Source: UBA1715 sp045599365 (GTDB taxonomy: Bacteria > Bacteroidota > Bacteroidia > Bacteroidales > UBA1715). Taken from it: a stretch of 26,002 nt of DNA. The stretch spans positions 1 to 26,002 of the forward strand of contig JAZRVS010000072.1 of NCBI GenBank assembly GCA_045599365.1. The letters are read 5' to 3'. Below are positions 1-8,340 of the stretch, piece by piece (within the stretch, counting starts at the first letter, position 1; the number at the start of each line of letters is the position of its first letter). The position numbers were made by a program, and so were the translations under genes. The notes beneath the pieces were generated by a model. The model saw only the letters and a program-made list of their open reading frames with translations. It did no database searches and was not told where the DNA came from.

Positions 1-483
1 TCTGGTGGAGAAACGTGCAACAGTGAAGACGTTTGGAACAAAGCAATTCCTTATTTACGAAGTAAAACTGACCCATATAGCATTGGTTCTCCTGGATATG
101 AATGGATAAAAACAATTCCGCGAAAGCAATGGGAATTATATTTAAAAGACAAAGGATACCCAATTGCCGACTCCACAGACTTATCATTTGAACAACCGAC
201 TCGCAAAAAATATCTTGAAACCGATTGTACCGATTCATTAGTTTTACTTACAACAGTACGAAAAGAGTGGAAACTTCGCTCCACATTTTTCTGCATAGAC
301 TCACGCGAAGATGTTGTTGTTTTGTATGGCAAAGGTTTTGGACATGGCGTTGGAATGTCGCAAGAAGGAGCAATGGAGATGGCTCGACAAGGTTTTGATT
401 ACAAATCAATACTACAATTCTACTACACCAATGTATCATTGATGAACATAGAAAATCTCAAATTTTACCAAATAAGCAATTAG
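1..483 (+). CDS. SpoIID/LytB domain protein, C-terminal part (5' truncated)
   Basis: The frame is open from the first base and ends with TAG, giving the last 160 residues of a protein that begins outside the window. Near the end it reads GKGFGHGVGMSQEGA, followed by MARQGF, YKSIL and QFYY. This is the conserved block of the SpoIID/LytB family, in which SpoIID cleaves peptidoglycan glycan strands from which the stem peptide has been removed. The start, SGGETCNSEDVW, fits the internal part of the same domain. Bacteroidales do not sporulate, so the protein more likely acts in general envelope remodelling; that role is inferred. The N-terminus, including any signal peptide, is not visible. The stop overlaps that of the convergent aminotransferase gene by four bases. 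Confidence in the family is high; the biological role is unknown. Confidence 0.85.
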   Translation, partial: SGGETCNSEDVWNKAIPYLRSKTDPYSIGSPGYEWIKTIPRKQWELYLKDKGYPIADSTDLSFEQPTRKKYLETDCTDSLVLLTTVRKEWKLRSTFFCIDSREDVVVLYGKGFGHGVGMSQEGAMEMARQGFDYKSILQFYYTNVSLMNIENLKFYQISN

Positions 484-1790
484 TGGTTTTCGCGAAATAG
501 TTTTGCCCTATCTTTCAACAAATCAATCTTATGTTGCGACATCTGAGACGTACAAGCACGTAATCCTTGTCGTTCACTACCAGTTATATCAAGTGTGATG
601 GCGCTAATTCCATAATACATCAATTCAGACAACAATTCGCCACCAGTCATTCCATGATAGCCAATTGTGAAATAGAAACCATCTCCAACAGGATTTTCCA
701 TATCTTTGTCGTACACTATTTCAAAACCATTTTGAGTAAAAATTTCTTTTGCTTGTCGTGCTCTATTTCCATATTCCAAAATATCATCACGGAAATTATA
801 CGAGCCATCATTAACAGCTTTCAAAATTGCAGTAAACGCATATTGAGCAGAAAAAGCAGTACCAGACGTAAGCGCATAAACCGCGCCATATATCATAGCT
901 CTACCTAACTCTTCTTGGGCGTAGAATCGCAATAAATCTGGAAATTTCTTCATATACAACGCATTAGAAATCACCAAAGAAGCAATTCTCTGTCCAGCAT
1001 AACTAAATGCTTTTGAAGCTGAAATCAACAATATATAGTTATCCGTATAATTTGCAACAGTTGGTTGGAATGGTGCAACACCAGGTTGACCATAATCTTT
1101 ACGAAAATCCATTGCAAAATATGCCAAATCTTCAATAATTACGATGTCGTATTTATTTGAAATTTCTCCGATTATTTGCAACTCTTGTTCTGTAAAACTA
1201 ATCCACGATGGATTGTTTGGACTTGAATATACAATAGTTGCAATATCTCCATTTTTACAATACGCTTCTAATTTTTCCCGTAAAGCTTCGCCTCTATAAT
1301 TATAGACATCAAATGTTTCAAAAGGCAACCCCATCATTTTAAGTTGTTGTTTTTGAACAGGGAAACCAGGATCTATAAATAATGTTTTGGTTTTGGTTGC
1401 ATCTCGACGACCAGCAGTCAAAAACGCAGCGAAACTTGCTTGCATAGAACCAACAGTAGGAACACAGCATTCAGAATCAACATTTATATTGAGAAAATTT
1501 TTCACAAAACGTGACATTTCCTTCTTCAATTCTGGCATACCTTCTATAGGAGGATATATAGAAGCACAACCATTTTTCAATGCTTCAATTTCAGCTTCAA
1601 CGCCCACTTGCGCAGGAGCGAGTCCAGGAACCCCCATTTCCATCTTAACAAACTCTATTCCAGTCTCTTCCTCTATATCACGAACGACCTTTACTATTTG
1701 ACGAATAGACGCTTTACCAACATTTTTTATCCCATTCGCCCGCAATACTTTATCTACAATCTCACGAGATATAATTGTTTTCTTTTCCAT
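480..1790 (-). CDS. PLP-dependent aminotransferase, class I/II fold
   Basis: A 436-residue fold-type I pyridoxal-phosphate enzyme. The PLP lysine is Lys260 in SASKAFSYAGQR, which fits the family pattern S-x-S-K-x(5)-G-x-R. PNNP at 191-194 and the Asp in IIEDLAY (Asp221) are the usual cofactor contacts with the phenol oxygen and the pyridine nitrogen. Residues 53-82 (GVPGLAP to YPPIEG) match the N-terminal substrate loop of aspartate-aminotransferase-like enzymes. Length is near normal for the family. The amino-donor specificity cannot be read from sequence. The start lies 8 bases after the pheS stop, so the gene is probably the last of the cyclophilin-pheS-aminotransferase transcript. Its stop overlaps the stop of the plus-strand SpoIID-like gene, leaving no spacer for a terminator. 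Confidence 0.9.
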   Translation of the reverse strand: MEKKTIISREIVDKVLRANGIKNVGKASIRQIVKVVRDIEEETGIEFVKMEMGVPGLAPAQVGVEAEIEALKNGCASIYPPIEGMPELKKEMSRFVKNFLNINVDSECCVPTVGSMQASFAAFLTAGRRDATKTKTLFIDPGFPVQKQQLKMMGLPFETFDVYNYRGEALREKLEAYCKNGDIATIVYSSPNNPSWISFTEQELQIIGEISNKYDIVIIEDLAYFAMDFRKDYGQPGVAPFQPTVANYTDNYILLISASKAFSYAGQRIASLVISNALYMKKFPDLLRFYAQEELGRAMIYGAVYALTSGTAFSAQYAFTAILKAVNDGSYNFRDDILEYGNRARQAKEIFTQNGFEIVYDKDMENPVGDGFYFTIGYHGMTGGELLSELMYYGISAITLDITGSERQGLRACTSQMSQHKIDLLKDRAKLFRENH

Positions 1791-1798
1791 AGTGTGCT

Positions 1799-2824
1799 TT
1801 ATTTTGCTGATTCAAATTGTTTCAAAAATCTTGTATCATTTTTGAAGAACAGACGAATATCTTTGACTTGATATTTCAACATTGCGATACGTTCAACCCC
1901 CATACCGAATGCAAAACCAGTATATTTACTTGCATCAATATTACAATTCGTCAAAACATTTGGATCAACCATTCCACAACCAAGAATTTCCAACCAACCA
2001 GTACCTTTACAAACAGGACAACCTTTACCACCACAAATAGAGCAAGAAATATCCATTTCGGCAGATGGTTCAGTAAATGGAAAATATGATGGTCTAAGTC
2101 GAATTTGTGTATTATTGCCAAACATTTCTTTTGCAAAATACAAAAGTGTTTGTTTCAAATCGGCGAACGATACATTTGTATCAACATACAAGCCCTCTAC
2201 TTGGTGAAAAATGCAATGTGCACGAGCTGAAATAGCTTCATTACGGAACACACGACCTGGAAATATTGAACGAATTGGTGGTTGAGTATGTTCCATCACA
2301 CGAGATTGAACAGAAGACGTGTGAGTTCGAAGTAAAATATCAGGATTTTTTTCAATAAAGAATGTATCTTGCATATCGCGAGCAGGATGCTCTGGCGGGA
2401 AATTCAAAGAAGAAAACACATGCCAGTCATCTTCAACTTCTGGACCTTCCTCTACTGTAAAACCAATACGAGAAAAAATATCAATAATTTCGTTACGAAC
2501 TATAGAAAGAGGATGATGACTACCCAACTCTATTGGATTACCTGGAAGCGACAAATCTATATTTCCACAAACATCATCATCATTATTTTCGGTACTCTTT
2601 TGTAGTGCTTCAAACTTTGCTTGTGCAGTTTGTTTTAGTTGATTAATTTTTTGACCAAGTACTTTCTTTTGTTCATTTGGAACCGTACGAAATTCATCAA
2701 AAATTTTATTTAACTCTCCCTTTTTTGAAAGAAATTTCAAACGAAACTCCTCTACCTGTTCTTTATTTTCAGCCTTAAAATTCTCAACATCAGCGAGAAT
2801 TTTTTCTATTAGTTCTTGTAACAT
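1799..2824 (-). CDS. pheS: Phenylalanine--tRNA ligase alpha subunit
   Basis: PheS, 341 residues and full length, is the catalytic subunit of the heterotetrameric enzyme that charges tRNA-Phe. Residues 1-85 form the charged N-terminal coiled coil that contacts tRNA. The class II core follows: HTSSVQSR at 168-175, motif 2 around RVFRNE (191-196) and motif 3 GMGVER (307-312). The amino-acid pocket sequence GFAFG (303-307) has the Ala that corresponds to Ala294 of E. coli. Four cysteines at 261, 264, 269 and 272 (CSICGGKGCPVC) form a knuckle common in this family outside enterobacteria. The ATG lies 6 bases beyond the cyclophilin stop, so the two are co-transcribed. pheT is not in the window, so pheS and pheT are apparently not adjacent here. 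Confidence 0.97.
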   Translation of the reverse strand: MLQELIEKILADVENFKAENKEQVEEFRLKFLSKKGELNKIFDEFRTVPNEQKKVLGQKINQLKQTAQAKFEALQKSTENNDDDVCGNIDLSLPGNPIELGSHHPLSIVRNEIIDIFSRIGFTVEEGPEVEDDWHVFSSLNFPPEHPARDMQDTFFIEKNPDILLRTHTSSVQSRVMEHTQPPIRSIFPGRVFRNEAISARAHCIFHQVEGLYVDTNVSFADLKQTLLYFAKEMFGNNTQIRLRPSYFPFTEPSAEMDISCSICGGKGCPVCKGTGWLEILGCGMVDPNVLTNCNIDASKYTGFAFGMGVERIAMLKYQVKDIRLFFKNDTRFLKQFESAK

Positions 2825-2829
2825 ATTAA

Positions 2830-3681
2830 CTATTTTTCTACCGTAACTTTCGTAATAATAACGTCTTCTAAAGGACGATTTGCTCTATCAGTTTTGACAA
2901 GCGCAATTTTATCTACAACATCAAGACCTTCAACAACTTCACCAAATACTGTATAATCCATATCCAAATGAGGAGTACCTCCAATTGTGCTATAGATTTC
3001 TTTTTGTTCTTTTGTATATGTGATTGTTTTTATTGACGCAAGTGTATCTTTATTTTTATCCGCAAAAGCATTATACTTTGCCATGAAATTATCTCTATCG
3101 TTTGCTTGTTGCAATTGTATCAATTCTTGCAAAACAGCCTTATTTTCTGGTTTATACAATAGGTTTTGTAATAATTCAGCTTTGGCTTGTTCAACTTTAT
3201 TCGCTTCCATTGCATCTAATTGTTCTGCTGGAACTTGTTGACCAACAACAATATAGAACTGCGAACCAGATGATTCCTTTTTAGGATTTTGAGGGCCACC
3301 AAGACGAGCTGCAGCTAAAGCACCTTTTTTGTGTATTAACGTAGTATTAAATTCTGCTGGGATTGTATAACCAGGACCGCCAGTACCTAACATTGTACCA
3401 GCAGCAGCACCTTTTGAATTTGGATCTCCAGCTTGAATCATAAAATTACCTATTACTCTGTGAAACAACACACTATCATAATAACCTTCTTCAGCAAGTT
3501 TCACAAAATTGTCGCGATGAAGCGGTGTTTCATTGTACAATTTAACTTTTATTGTACCATAATTTGTTTCAAATGTTACAACAGGATTTTTCATTGATTT
3601 AGACTCTTTATTTGGCATAACAAAAGCAACGATTCCTACGAAAAGAACCGCTGCTATACCAATTTTTGTTAATAATTTCAT
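2830..3681 (-). CDS. Secreted cyclophilin-type peptidyl-prolyl isomerase with a helical insertion
   Basis: With the start at the ATG at 3681 the protein has 283 residues. A signal or anchor segment (MKLLTKIGIAAVLFVGIVAF) is followed by a cyclophilin domain that catalyses cis-trans isomerisation of prolyl bonds, probably in the periplasm. Catalytic-site motifs are visible: FHRV (73-76), FMIQAGDP (80-87) and SGSQFYIVV (138-146). The fold is interrupted at about 149-234 by roughly 85 mostly helical, Lys/Gln/Glu-rich residues, and resumes at HLDMDYTVFGEVVEG. A longer reading from the GTG at 3699 adds six residues (MQIEYK) ahead of a normal signal peptide and is not favoured. The gene has a candidate promoter of its own and is followed after 5 bases by pheS. 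Confidence 0.92.
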   Translation of the reverse strand: MKLLTKIGIAAVLFVGIVAFVMPNKESKSMKNPVVTFETNYGTIKVKLYNETPLHRDNFVKLAEEGYYDSVLFHRVIGNFMIQAGDPNSKGAAAGTMLGTGGPGYTIPAEFNTTLIHKKGALAAARLGGPQNPKKESSGSQFYIVVGQQVPAEQLDAMEANKVEQAKAELLQNLLYKPENKAVLQELIQLQQANDRDNFMAKYNAFADKNKDTLASIKTITYTKEQKEIYSTIGGTPHLDMDYTVFGEVVEGLDVVDKIALVKTDRANRPLEDVIITKVTVEK

Positions 3682-3709
3682 TTTATATTCTATTTGCACA
3701 ATATTTTGG

Positions 3710-3717
3710 CAAATATA
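3710..3717 (-). promoter_or_regulatory. Candidate -7 promoter box for the cyclophilin-pheS-aminotransferase unit
   Basis: On the minus strand the sequence is TATATTTG, an exact match to the Bacteroidota -7 consensus TAnnTTTG. It lies between the lon stop and the cyclophilin ATG, 28 bases before that ATG. I do not see a matching TTTG at the -33 position, so the call rests on one box and its location. Confidence 0.5.
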
Positions 3718-3739
3718 CGTTTTTTAGCGAAAAATAATC

Positions 3740-6175
3740 CTACTTATTTGAAAGTTCATCTAACAAAGCATAGGAAATTACTTCTGAAACTTCGTTCACA
3801 TATTTAAAGGAAAGACCTTTTATATATTTATCACCGATTTCATCAATATCTTTTTCATTTTGAGAAGAAAGAATGATTTCGTTTATTCCTGCTCGTTTGG
3901 CAGCAAGAATTTTCTCTTTTATACCACCAACAGGCAAGACCTTTCCTCGCAATGTTATTTCACCCGTCATTGCAATTGATTTACGCACTTTTTTGTGAGT
4001 CAAAGCACTTACAATTGACGTTGCCATTGTAATACCAGCCGACGGTCCATCCTTTGGTATTGCGCCTTCGGGAACATGAAGGTGAACATTCGTATTTTCA
4101 AAATCAAAATTTTCTAAACCAAATGCACTCGCGTGAGACTTAACAAATTCCAACGCAATCGTTGCAGATTCTTTCATCACATTACCAAGATTACCAGTAA
4201 GAGTTAAAGCACCTTTTCCTTTACTATAACTTGTTTCGATGTATAAAATCTCACCACCAACCGCTGTCCAAGCCAAACCAGTAACAACACCAGAAAATTC
4301 ATTTCCTTCGTACAATTCTGAATAAAAAATAGGTTTACCCAATATTTGCGCTACGTTTTCAATAGAAATGGTTGGGTCGTAATCTTCGTCCATTACAATT
4401 TTTTGAGCATACCCACGAATTATTTCCGCAAGTTTTTTATCCAATCCACGTACGCCAGACTCTCTCGTATATTTTGTAATAATATACTCTATTGTTTTTG
4501 TCGGGAACTTCAACATTTTTGGCTTCAATCCATTAGCCTGCAACTGATTTGGGATAAGATGACGTTTCGCTATTTCTATCTTTTCTTCAATGATATAACC
4601 TGAAATATCTATCATCTCCATTCTATCTCGCAATGCTGGACTAATAGTATCAATATTATTGGCAGTTGCAATAAACATCACTTTTGACAAGTCAAAATCC
4701 AATTCAAGATAATTGTCATAGAAAGTACTATTTTGTTCTGGATCAAGAACTTCAAGCAAAGCAGATTCTGGATCTCCATGAATATCCTTACCGACTTTAT
4801 CTATTTCGTCTAAAACAAAAACTGGATTAGCCGTTTTCACTTTTTTAAGACTTTGAATAATTCGACCAGGCATAGCTCCAATATACGTTTTTCTATGACC
4901 ACGAATTTCAGACTCGTCGTGTAAACCACCAAGAGACATACGACAATACTTACGATTCATTGCCTTTGCGATTGACTTTCCTAACGAAGTTTTTCCCACT
5001 CCAGGAGGGCCATACAAACAAAGTATTGGTGACTTCATATCATTTTTCAACTTGAGAACAGCCAAATGTTCTAAAATGCGTTTTTTCACCTTATCTAAAC
5101 CAAAATGATCTTGATTTAAGATTGTTTCAGCATTTTTCAAATCGAAATTGTCATCATCATATTCATTCCAAGGCAAATCAAGTAATGTTTGAATATATGA
5201 ATATTGAACAGAATGATCTGGTGAATGTACACCCATTCTTTCCAATTTAAGCAATTCTTTCTTAAAATATTCCGCAGTTTCTTTAGACCATTTCTTTTCT
5301 TCCGCACGTTTTTTAAACCCCTCAATTTCTTGATCTATAGACTCCTCACCTAATTCACTTTGAATTTGTTTGATTTGCTGATGCAAGAAATAATCACGTT
5401 GTTGTTGATCAATATCTTGACGCGTTTTATTGAGGATATCATTTTTGATTTCCAAAATTTGCAAATGCTGAGACAATAGTTGCACCAATAAAACTGCACG
5501 TGACTTTAGGTCATCAATTTCGAGCAATTCAATCTTTTTTTCTATAGCTGCGTCAACATTTGATGACATAAAATTAACCAAGAACGAATTACTTGAGATA
5601 TTTTTCAATGCAAATAAAGATTCTTTAGGAACTTGTCCAGAAAGCTTCACAAGCTTAACAGACATTTCTTTCACAGAGGAAATAATAGCGTCAAACTCAT
5701 CATCTGCTTCAGAAGGCTTGATTTCTGTCCGTTTTGCAACTTCACATACTAAATATGGCACATCTTGTATTTGGTCAATAAACGAAACACGAGCAAGACC
5801 TTGCAAGATAACCATAGTTGTGCCATCTGGCATTTCCAATATTTTCAATATTTTAGCAATAGTTCCAACAGAGAACAAATCTGCTATCTGGGGCTTTTCT
5901 GTTTGCGGATTTCGCTGAGTTGCCGTTGCAATCAATTTTGATTTTTTGTCATTTTCACGTATCAATTTTATTGATTGTTCTCGAGCAACGGATATTGGCA
6001 TGACAACACCAGGAAAAAGTATTGCATTTTTCAACGGCAATACTGGCATATAATCGGGTATATCAAGATTTGATGGTATCAACTCATCTCCATTTGTAAC
6101 AACTGGAATAATTTCAGTAGCACGCGACATACCTTCAAAAATAAGATCGTCTATATTCTTTCTGTTTGAAGCCAT
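3740..6175 (-). CDS. lon: ATP-dependent protease Lon (LonA type)
   Basis: Lon, 811 residues, degrades misfolded and regulatory proteins in the cytoplasm. The order is classic LonA: an N-terminal substrate-binding LON domain (about 40-250), a helical region, an AAA+ module with Walker A GPPGVGKTS (389-397) and Walker B VFVLDEID (452-459), and a C-terminal protease domain. The catalytic dyad is Ser712 in PKDGPSAG and Lys755 in GGIKEK, with the same 43-residue spacing as Ser679 and Lys722 of E. coli Lon. The first 35 residues extend ahead of the domain, which is common in this phylum. The 72-base gap upstream holds no TAnnTTTG box that I can see, so the gene may be read from the preceding alternate-GlmU transcript or from a promoter type I cannot recognise. 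Confidence 0.98.
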   Translation of the reverse strand: MASNRKNIDDLIFEGMSRATEIIPVVTNGDELIPSNLDIPDYMPVLPLKNAILFPGVVMPISVAREQSIKLIRENDKKSKLIATATQRNPQTEKPQIADLFSVGTIAKILKILEMPDGTTMVILQGLARVSFIDQIQDVPYLVCEVAKRTEIKPSEADDEFDAIISSVKEMSVKLVKLSGQVPKESLFALKNISSNSFLVNFMSSNVDAAIEKKIELLEIDDLKSRAVLLVQLLSQHLQILEIKNDILNKTRQDIDQQQRDYFLHQQIKQIQSELGEESIDQEIEGFKKRAEEKKWSKETAEYFKKELLKLERMGVHSPDHSVQYSYIQTLLDLPWNEYDDDNFDLKNAETILNQDHFGLDKVKKRILEHLAVLKLKNDMKSPILCLYGPPGVGKTSLGKSIAKAMNRKYCRMSLGGLHDESEIRGHRKTYIGAMPGRIIQSLKKVKTANPVFVLDEIDKVGKDIHGDPESALLEVLDPEQNSTFYDNYLELDFDLSKVMFIATANNIDTISPALRDRMEMIDISGYIIEEKIEIAKRHLIPNQLQANGLKPKMLKFPTKTIEYIITKYTRESGVRGLDKKLAEIIRGYAQKIVMDEDYDPTISIENVAQILGKPIFYSELYEGNEFSGVVTGLAWTAVGGEILYIETSYSKGKGALTLTGNLGNVMKESATIALEFVKSHASAFGLENFDFENTNVHLHVPEGAIPKDGPSAGITMATSIVSALTHKKVRKSIAMTGEITLRGKVLPVGGIKEKILAAKRAGINEIILSSQNEKDIDEIGDKYIKGLSFKYVNEVSEVISYALLDELSNK

Positions 6176-6247
6176 AAATAAGTCAAATTGTCAGTTTATA
6201 TACATATTTTTTTGAGATTTCTCTCTTGTCAAATGATATGCCACCGA

Positions 6248-7423
6248 CTAAAATTGCCTATTTTCTTGTGTTTCTTCAAAAATATGTGCCAAAATTGCAG
6301 TTTCCACATCGTTGAACTCTTTATGACGACGAGCATAGACTCGTTTTGCTGTATCGCAAGCACGTTGAAACGAATATTCTTCCAAACCTTGAGAACCGCC
6401 CCGAGTAAAAGAAGGAATAAAATTGCGAGGAAAACCTGCCCCATAAATATTTGCACTTACCCCTACTACTGTTGCTGTATTAAACATAGTATTGATAGCT
6501 GACTTAGAATGATCGCCCATCATCAAACCGCAAAATTGCAACCCAGATTTTTCAAATTTTCCAGTCGCATAATTCCAGATTTTAATTTCCGAATAATCAT
6601 TTTTTAAATTTGAATTATTCGTATCTGCACCCAAATTACACCACTCTCCTAAAACAGCATTACCAAGATACCCATCATGACCCTTATTTGAATAACCAAT
6701 AATCACTGAATTTTGGACCTCACCACCAACCTTTGAATAGGGACCAATTGTTGTTCCTTCATATATTTTAGCAGACATTTTAACAACAGCATGTTCATTC
6801 ATTGCGAATGGCGCACGAATAACCGCATTTTCCCACACTTCGGCACCTTTTCCAACATAAACTTTACCCAACGAAGCATTTATGAGAGCGAATTCTACAG
6901 AAGCACCTTCTTCAATAAACACATTTTCTGGACAAATAACACGATTAGTTACACTTATTGGTTGCGATTTTTTTCCCAATGTAACCAAATCAAAATCTTC
7001 ATTTATTTCTTCTGGATTAAATTGAAAAATATTCCAAATATGTTGCAACGACTTACAATCGCCTCCAAATTGCACTTTTTCCAGATTCAACAATTCAGTT
7101 TCCTCTTCCAATGTTTCCACTCGTGCCGCAATCCACAAATTTTCAGCAAACAATGCAGTATTTGAAGGTAGTTGCTTAACAATTTCCACAATATCTTTTG
7201 TCGGGAAAACAGAACTATTTATATAAGTATTATCAACCTTCTTAACCAACTTATATTTCTGTTGCAAATAATCTTCTGTTTTAAACGAACACGTTGTTTG
7301 CAAACGACGATTCCATTTTTCTGTAATTGTTAATATTCCGCAACGAATTTCAGAAACTGGTCGAGTAAATGTAAACGGTTTCAATGAGTTACGAATAGTT
7401 GTATCAAATAAAATGTAGTTCAT
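6248..7423 (-). CDS. Alternate GlmU: putative UDP-GlcNAc diphosphorylase / GlcN-1-P acetyltransferase
   Basis: A 391-residue protein of the Bacteroidota family annotated as a replacement for GlmU, which makes UDP-N-acetylglucosamine for peptidoglycan and lipid A. The N-terminus carries the family signature LKPFTFTRPVSEIRCG and ITEKW (about 14-37), corresponding to the nucleotidyltransferase half. From about residue 165 there are repeating hexapeptides (VFIEEGASVEF, VYVGKGAEVWE, IYEGTTIGPYSKVGGEV) typical of a left-handed beta-helix acetyltransferase. The following GYSNKGHDGYLGNAVLGEW resembles the acetyl-CoA and sugar site of such enzymes. The function is from family knowledge; the fold is visible. 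The spacer before its ATG consists of heptad repeats. lon follows after 72 bases. Confidence 0.85.
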   Translation of the reverse strand: MNYILFDTTIRNSLKPFTFTRPVSEIRCGILTITEKWNRRLQTTCSFKTEDYLQQKYKLVKKVDNTYINSSVFPTKDIVEIVKQLPSNTALFAENLWIAARVETLEEETELLNLEKVQFGGDCKSLQHIWNIFQFNPEEINEDFDLVTLGKKSQPISVTNRVICPENVFIEEGASVEFALINASLGKVYVGKGAEVWENAVIRAPFAMNEHAVVKMSAKIYEGTTIGPYSKVGGEVQNSVIIGYSNKGHDGYLGNAVLGEWCNLGADTNNSNLKNDYSEIKIWNYATGKFEKSGLQFCGLMMGDHSKSAINTMFNTATVVGVSANIYGAGFPRNFIPSFTRGGSQGLEEYSFQRACDTAKRVYARRHKEFNDVETAILAHIFEETQENRQF

Positions 7424-7445
7424 TAGTATTTACTGATTAGTGATT
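7424..7445 (-). repeat. Heptad repeat spacer between aguB and the alternate GlmU gene
   Basis: Read on the minus strand, the 22 bases from the aguB stop to the next ATG are AAT followed by CACTAAT, CAGTAAA and TACTA; the last unit is completed by the AT of the start codon. The unit and the 7-base register are the same as in the spacers at 9358-9374 and 10083-10156, with one or two substitutions. Confidence 0.7.
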
Positions 7446-8330
7446 TTAACAAAAACGGTTTAATATATCTTTGTACGCATCAATACGTCTATCTCGGAAG
7501 AAAGGCCAAATTCGTCGAACATCTTCTGAACGAGATAAAGAAACATCAACGACCTTATTTTCTTCTTGTGAATCAGATGCTTGCCATAAAATTTCACCTT
7601 GAGAACCAGCAACAAAACTACTACCCCAAAATTGTATTCCATTGGTTTGTCTTGACGGATCAGACTCCCAACCGACTCGATTTACAGATATTACTGGCAC
7701 ACCATTAGCTACCGCATGCGCTCTTTGCGAAACCATCCAAGCATCGCGTTGACGACTTTTTTCAGCTTGACTATCTAAAGATTCCCAACCAATTGCCGTT
7801 GGATAAATCAATAGCTCAGCACCTTTCATGGCCATAATTCTCGCAGCTTCAGGATACCATTGATCCCAACAAACCAAAACGCCCAATTTTCCAATAGACG
7901 TTTGCACAGGTTCAAATCCCAAATCACCAGGAGTGAAATAAAACTTCTCGTAATACGCAGGATCATCTGGAATGTGCATTTTGCGATATTTTCCAGCAAT
8001 ACTACCATCTTTATCAAAAATTACTGCGGTATTATGATACACTCCAGCTGCACGTTTTTCAAATAAAGATGACACTAATACAATATGCAATCTTTTTGCA
8101 ATTGAAGAGTACAAATCAGTAGAAGGACCTGGAATTGGTTCCGCCAAATCAAAATTATTTACATCTTCAACCTGACAAAAATATAACGAATTATGTAATT
8201 CTTGCAAAACAACCAACTCTGCACCCTGCAGAGCGCATTGTTCTATATTTTTAGCTAATTTTATTTTATTCTCTTCAACATTTTCACCGATTGAAGCTTG
8301 AACTAAACCAACTTTCAATATTTTCTCCAT
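7446..8330 (-). CDS. aguB: N-carbamoylputrescine amidase
   Basis: A 294-residue member of the nitrilase (carbon-nitrogen hydrolase) superfamily. The catalytic triad is visible: Glu44 in VVLQELHN, Lys117 in GKYRKMHIPDD and Cys154 in VLVCWDQWYPE. The sequences around them, including YFTPGD and the tail RRIWPFFRDRRIDAY, match the plant/bacterial AguB clade, which hydrolyses N-carbamoylputrescine to putrescine, CO2 and ammonia. The gene lies 10 bases after aguA, whose product supplies the substrate, which strongly supports the assignment. It is a cytoplasmic enzyme and no signal peptide is present. Another nitrilase substrate is possible but unlikely given the neighbour. Confidence 0.95.
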   Translation of the reverse strand: MEKILKVGLVQASIGENVEENKIKLAKNIEQCALQGAELVVLQELHNSLYFCQVEDVNNFDLAEPIPGPSTDLYSSIAKRLHIVLVSSLFEKRAAGVYHNTAVIFDKDGSIAGKYRKMHIPDDPAYYEKFYFTPGDLGFEPVQTSIGKLGVLVCWDQWYPEAARIMAMKGAELLIYPTAIGWESLDSQAEKSRQRDAWMVSQRAHAVANGVPVISVNRVGWESDPSRQTNGIQFWGSSFVAGSQGEILWQASDSQEENKVVDVSLSRSEDVRRIWPFFRDRRIDAYKDILNRFC

Positions 8331-8340
8331 ACTCTCCTAT
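8331..8340 (-). promoter_or_regulatory. Purine-rich ribosome-binding site in the aguA-aguB gap
   Basis: The 10-base gap reads ATAGGAGAGT directly before the aguB ATG on the minus strand. It contains AGGAG, the only clear Shine-Dalgarno-like string I see in the inter-gene gaps of this window. The spacing to the start is short (3 bases after AGGAG), so its strength is uncertain. Confidence 0.4.

Noticed and set aside
3682..3699. GTG start adding six residues to the cyclophilin
   Set aside because: The ATG at 3681 begins a standard signal peptide, and the extra residues lie outside any signal-peptide logic.
6198..6230. Small GAGA/TCTC inverted repeat and TTGACA-like string ahead of lon, considered as a heat-shock control site
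   Set aside because: The stem is only 4 bp, no CIRCE or known heat-shock operator pattern is present, and the TTGACA-like box does not fit the promoter type seen elsewhere in the window.
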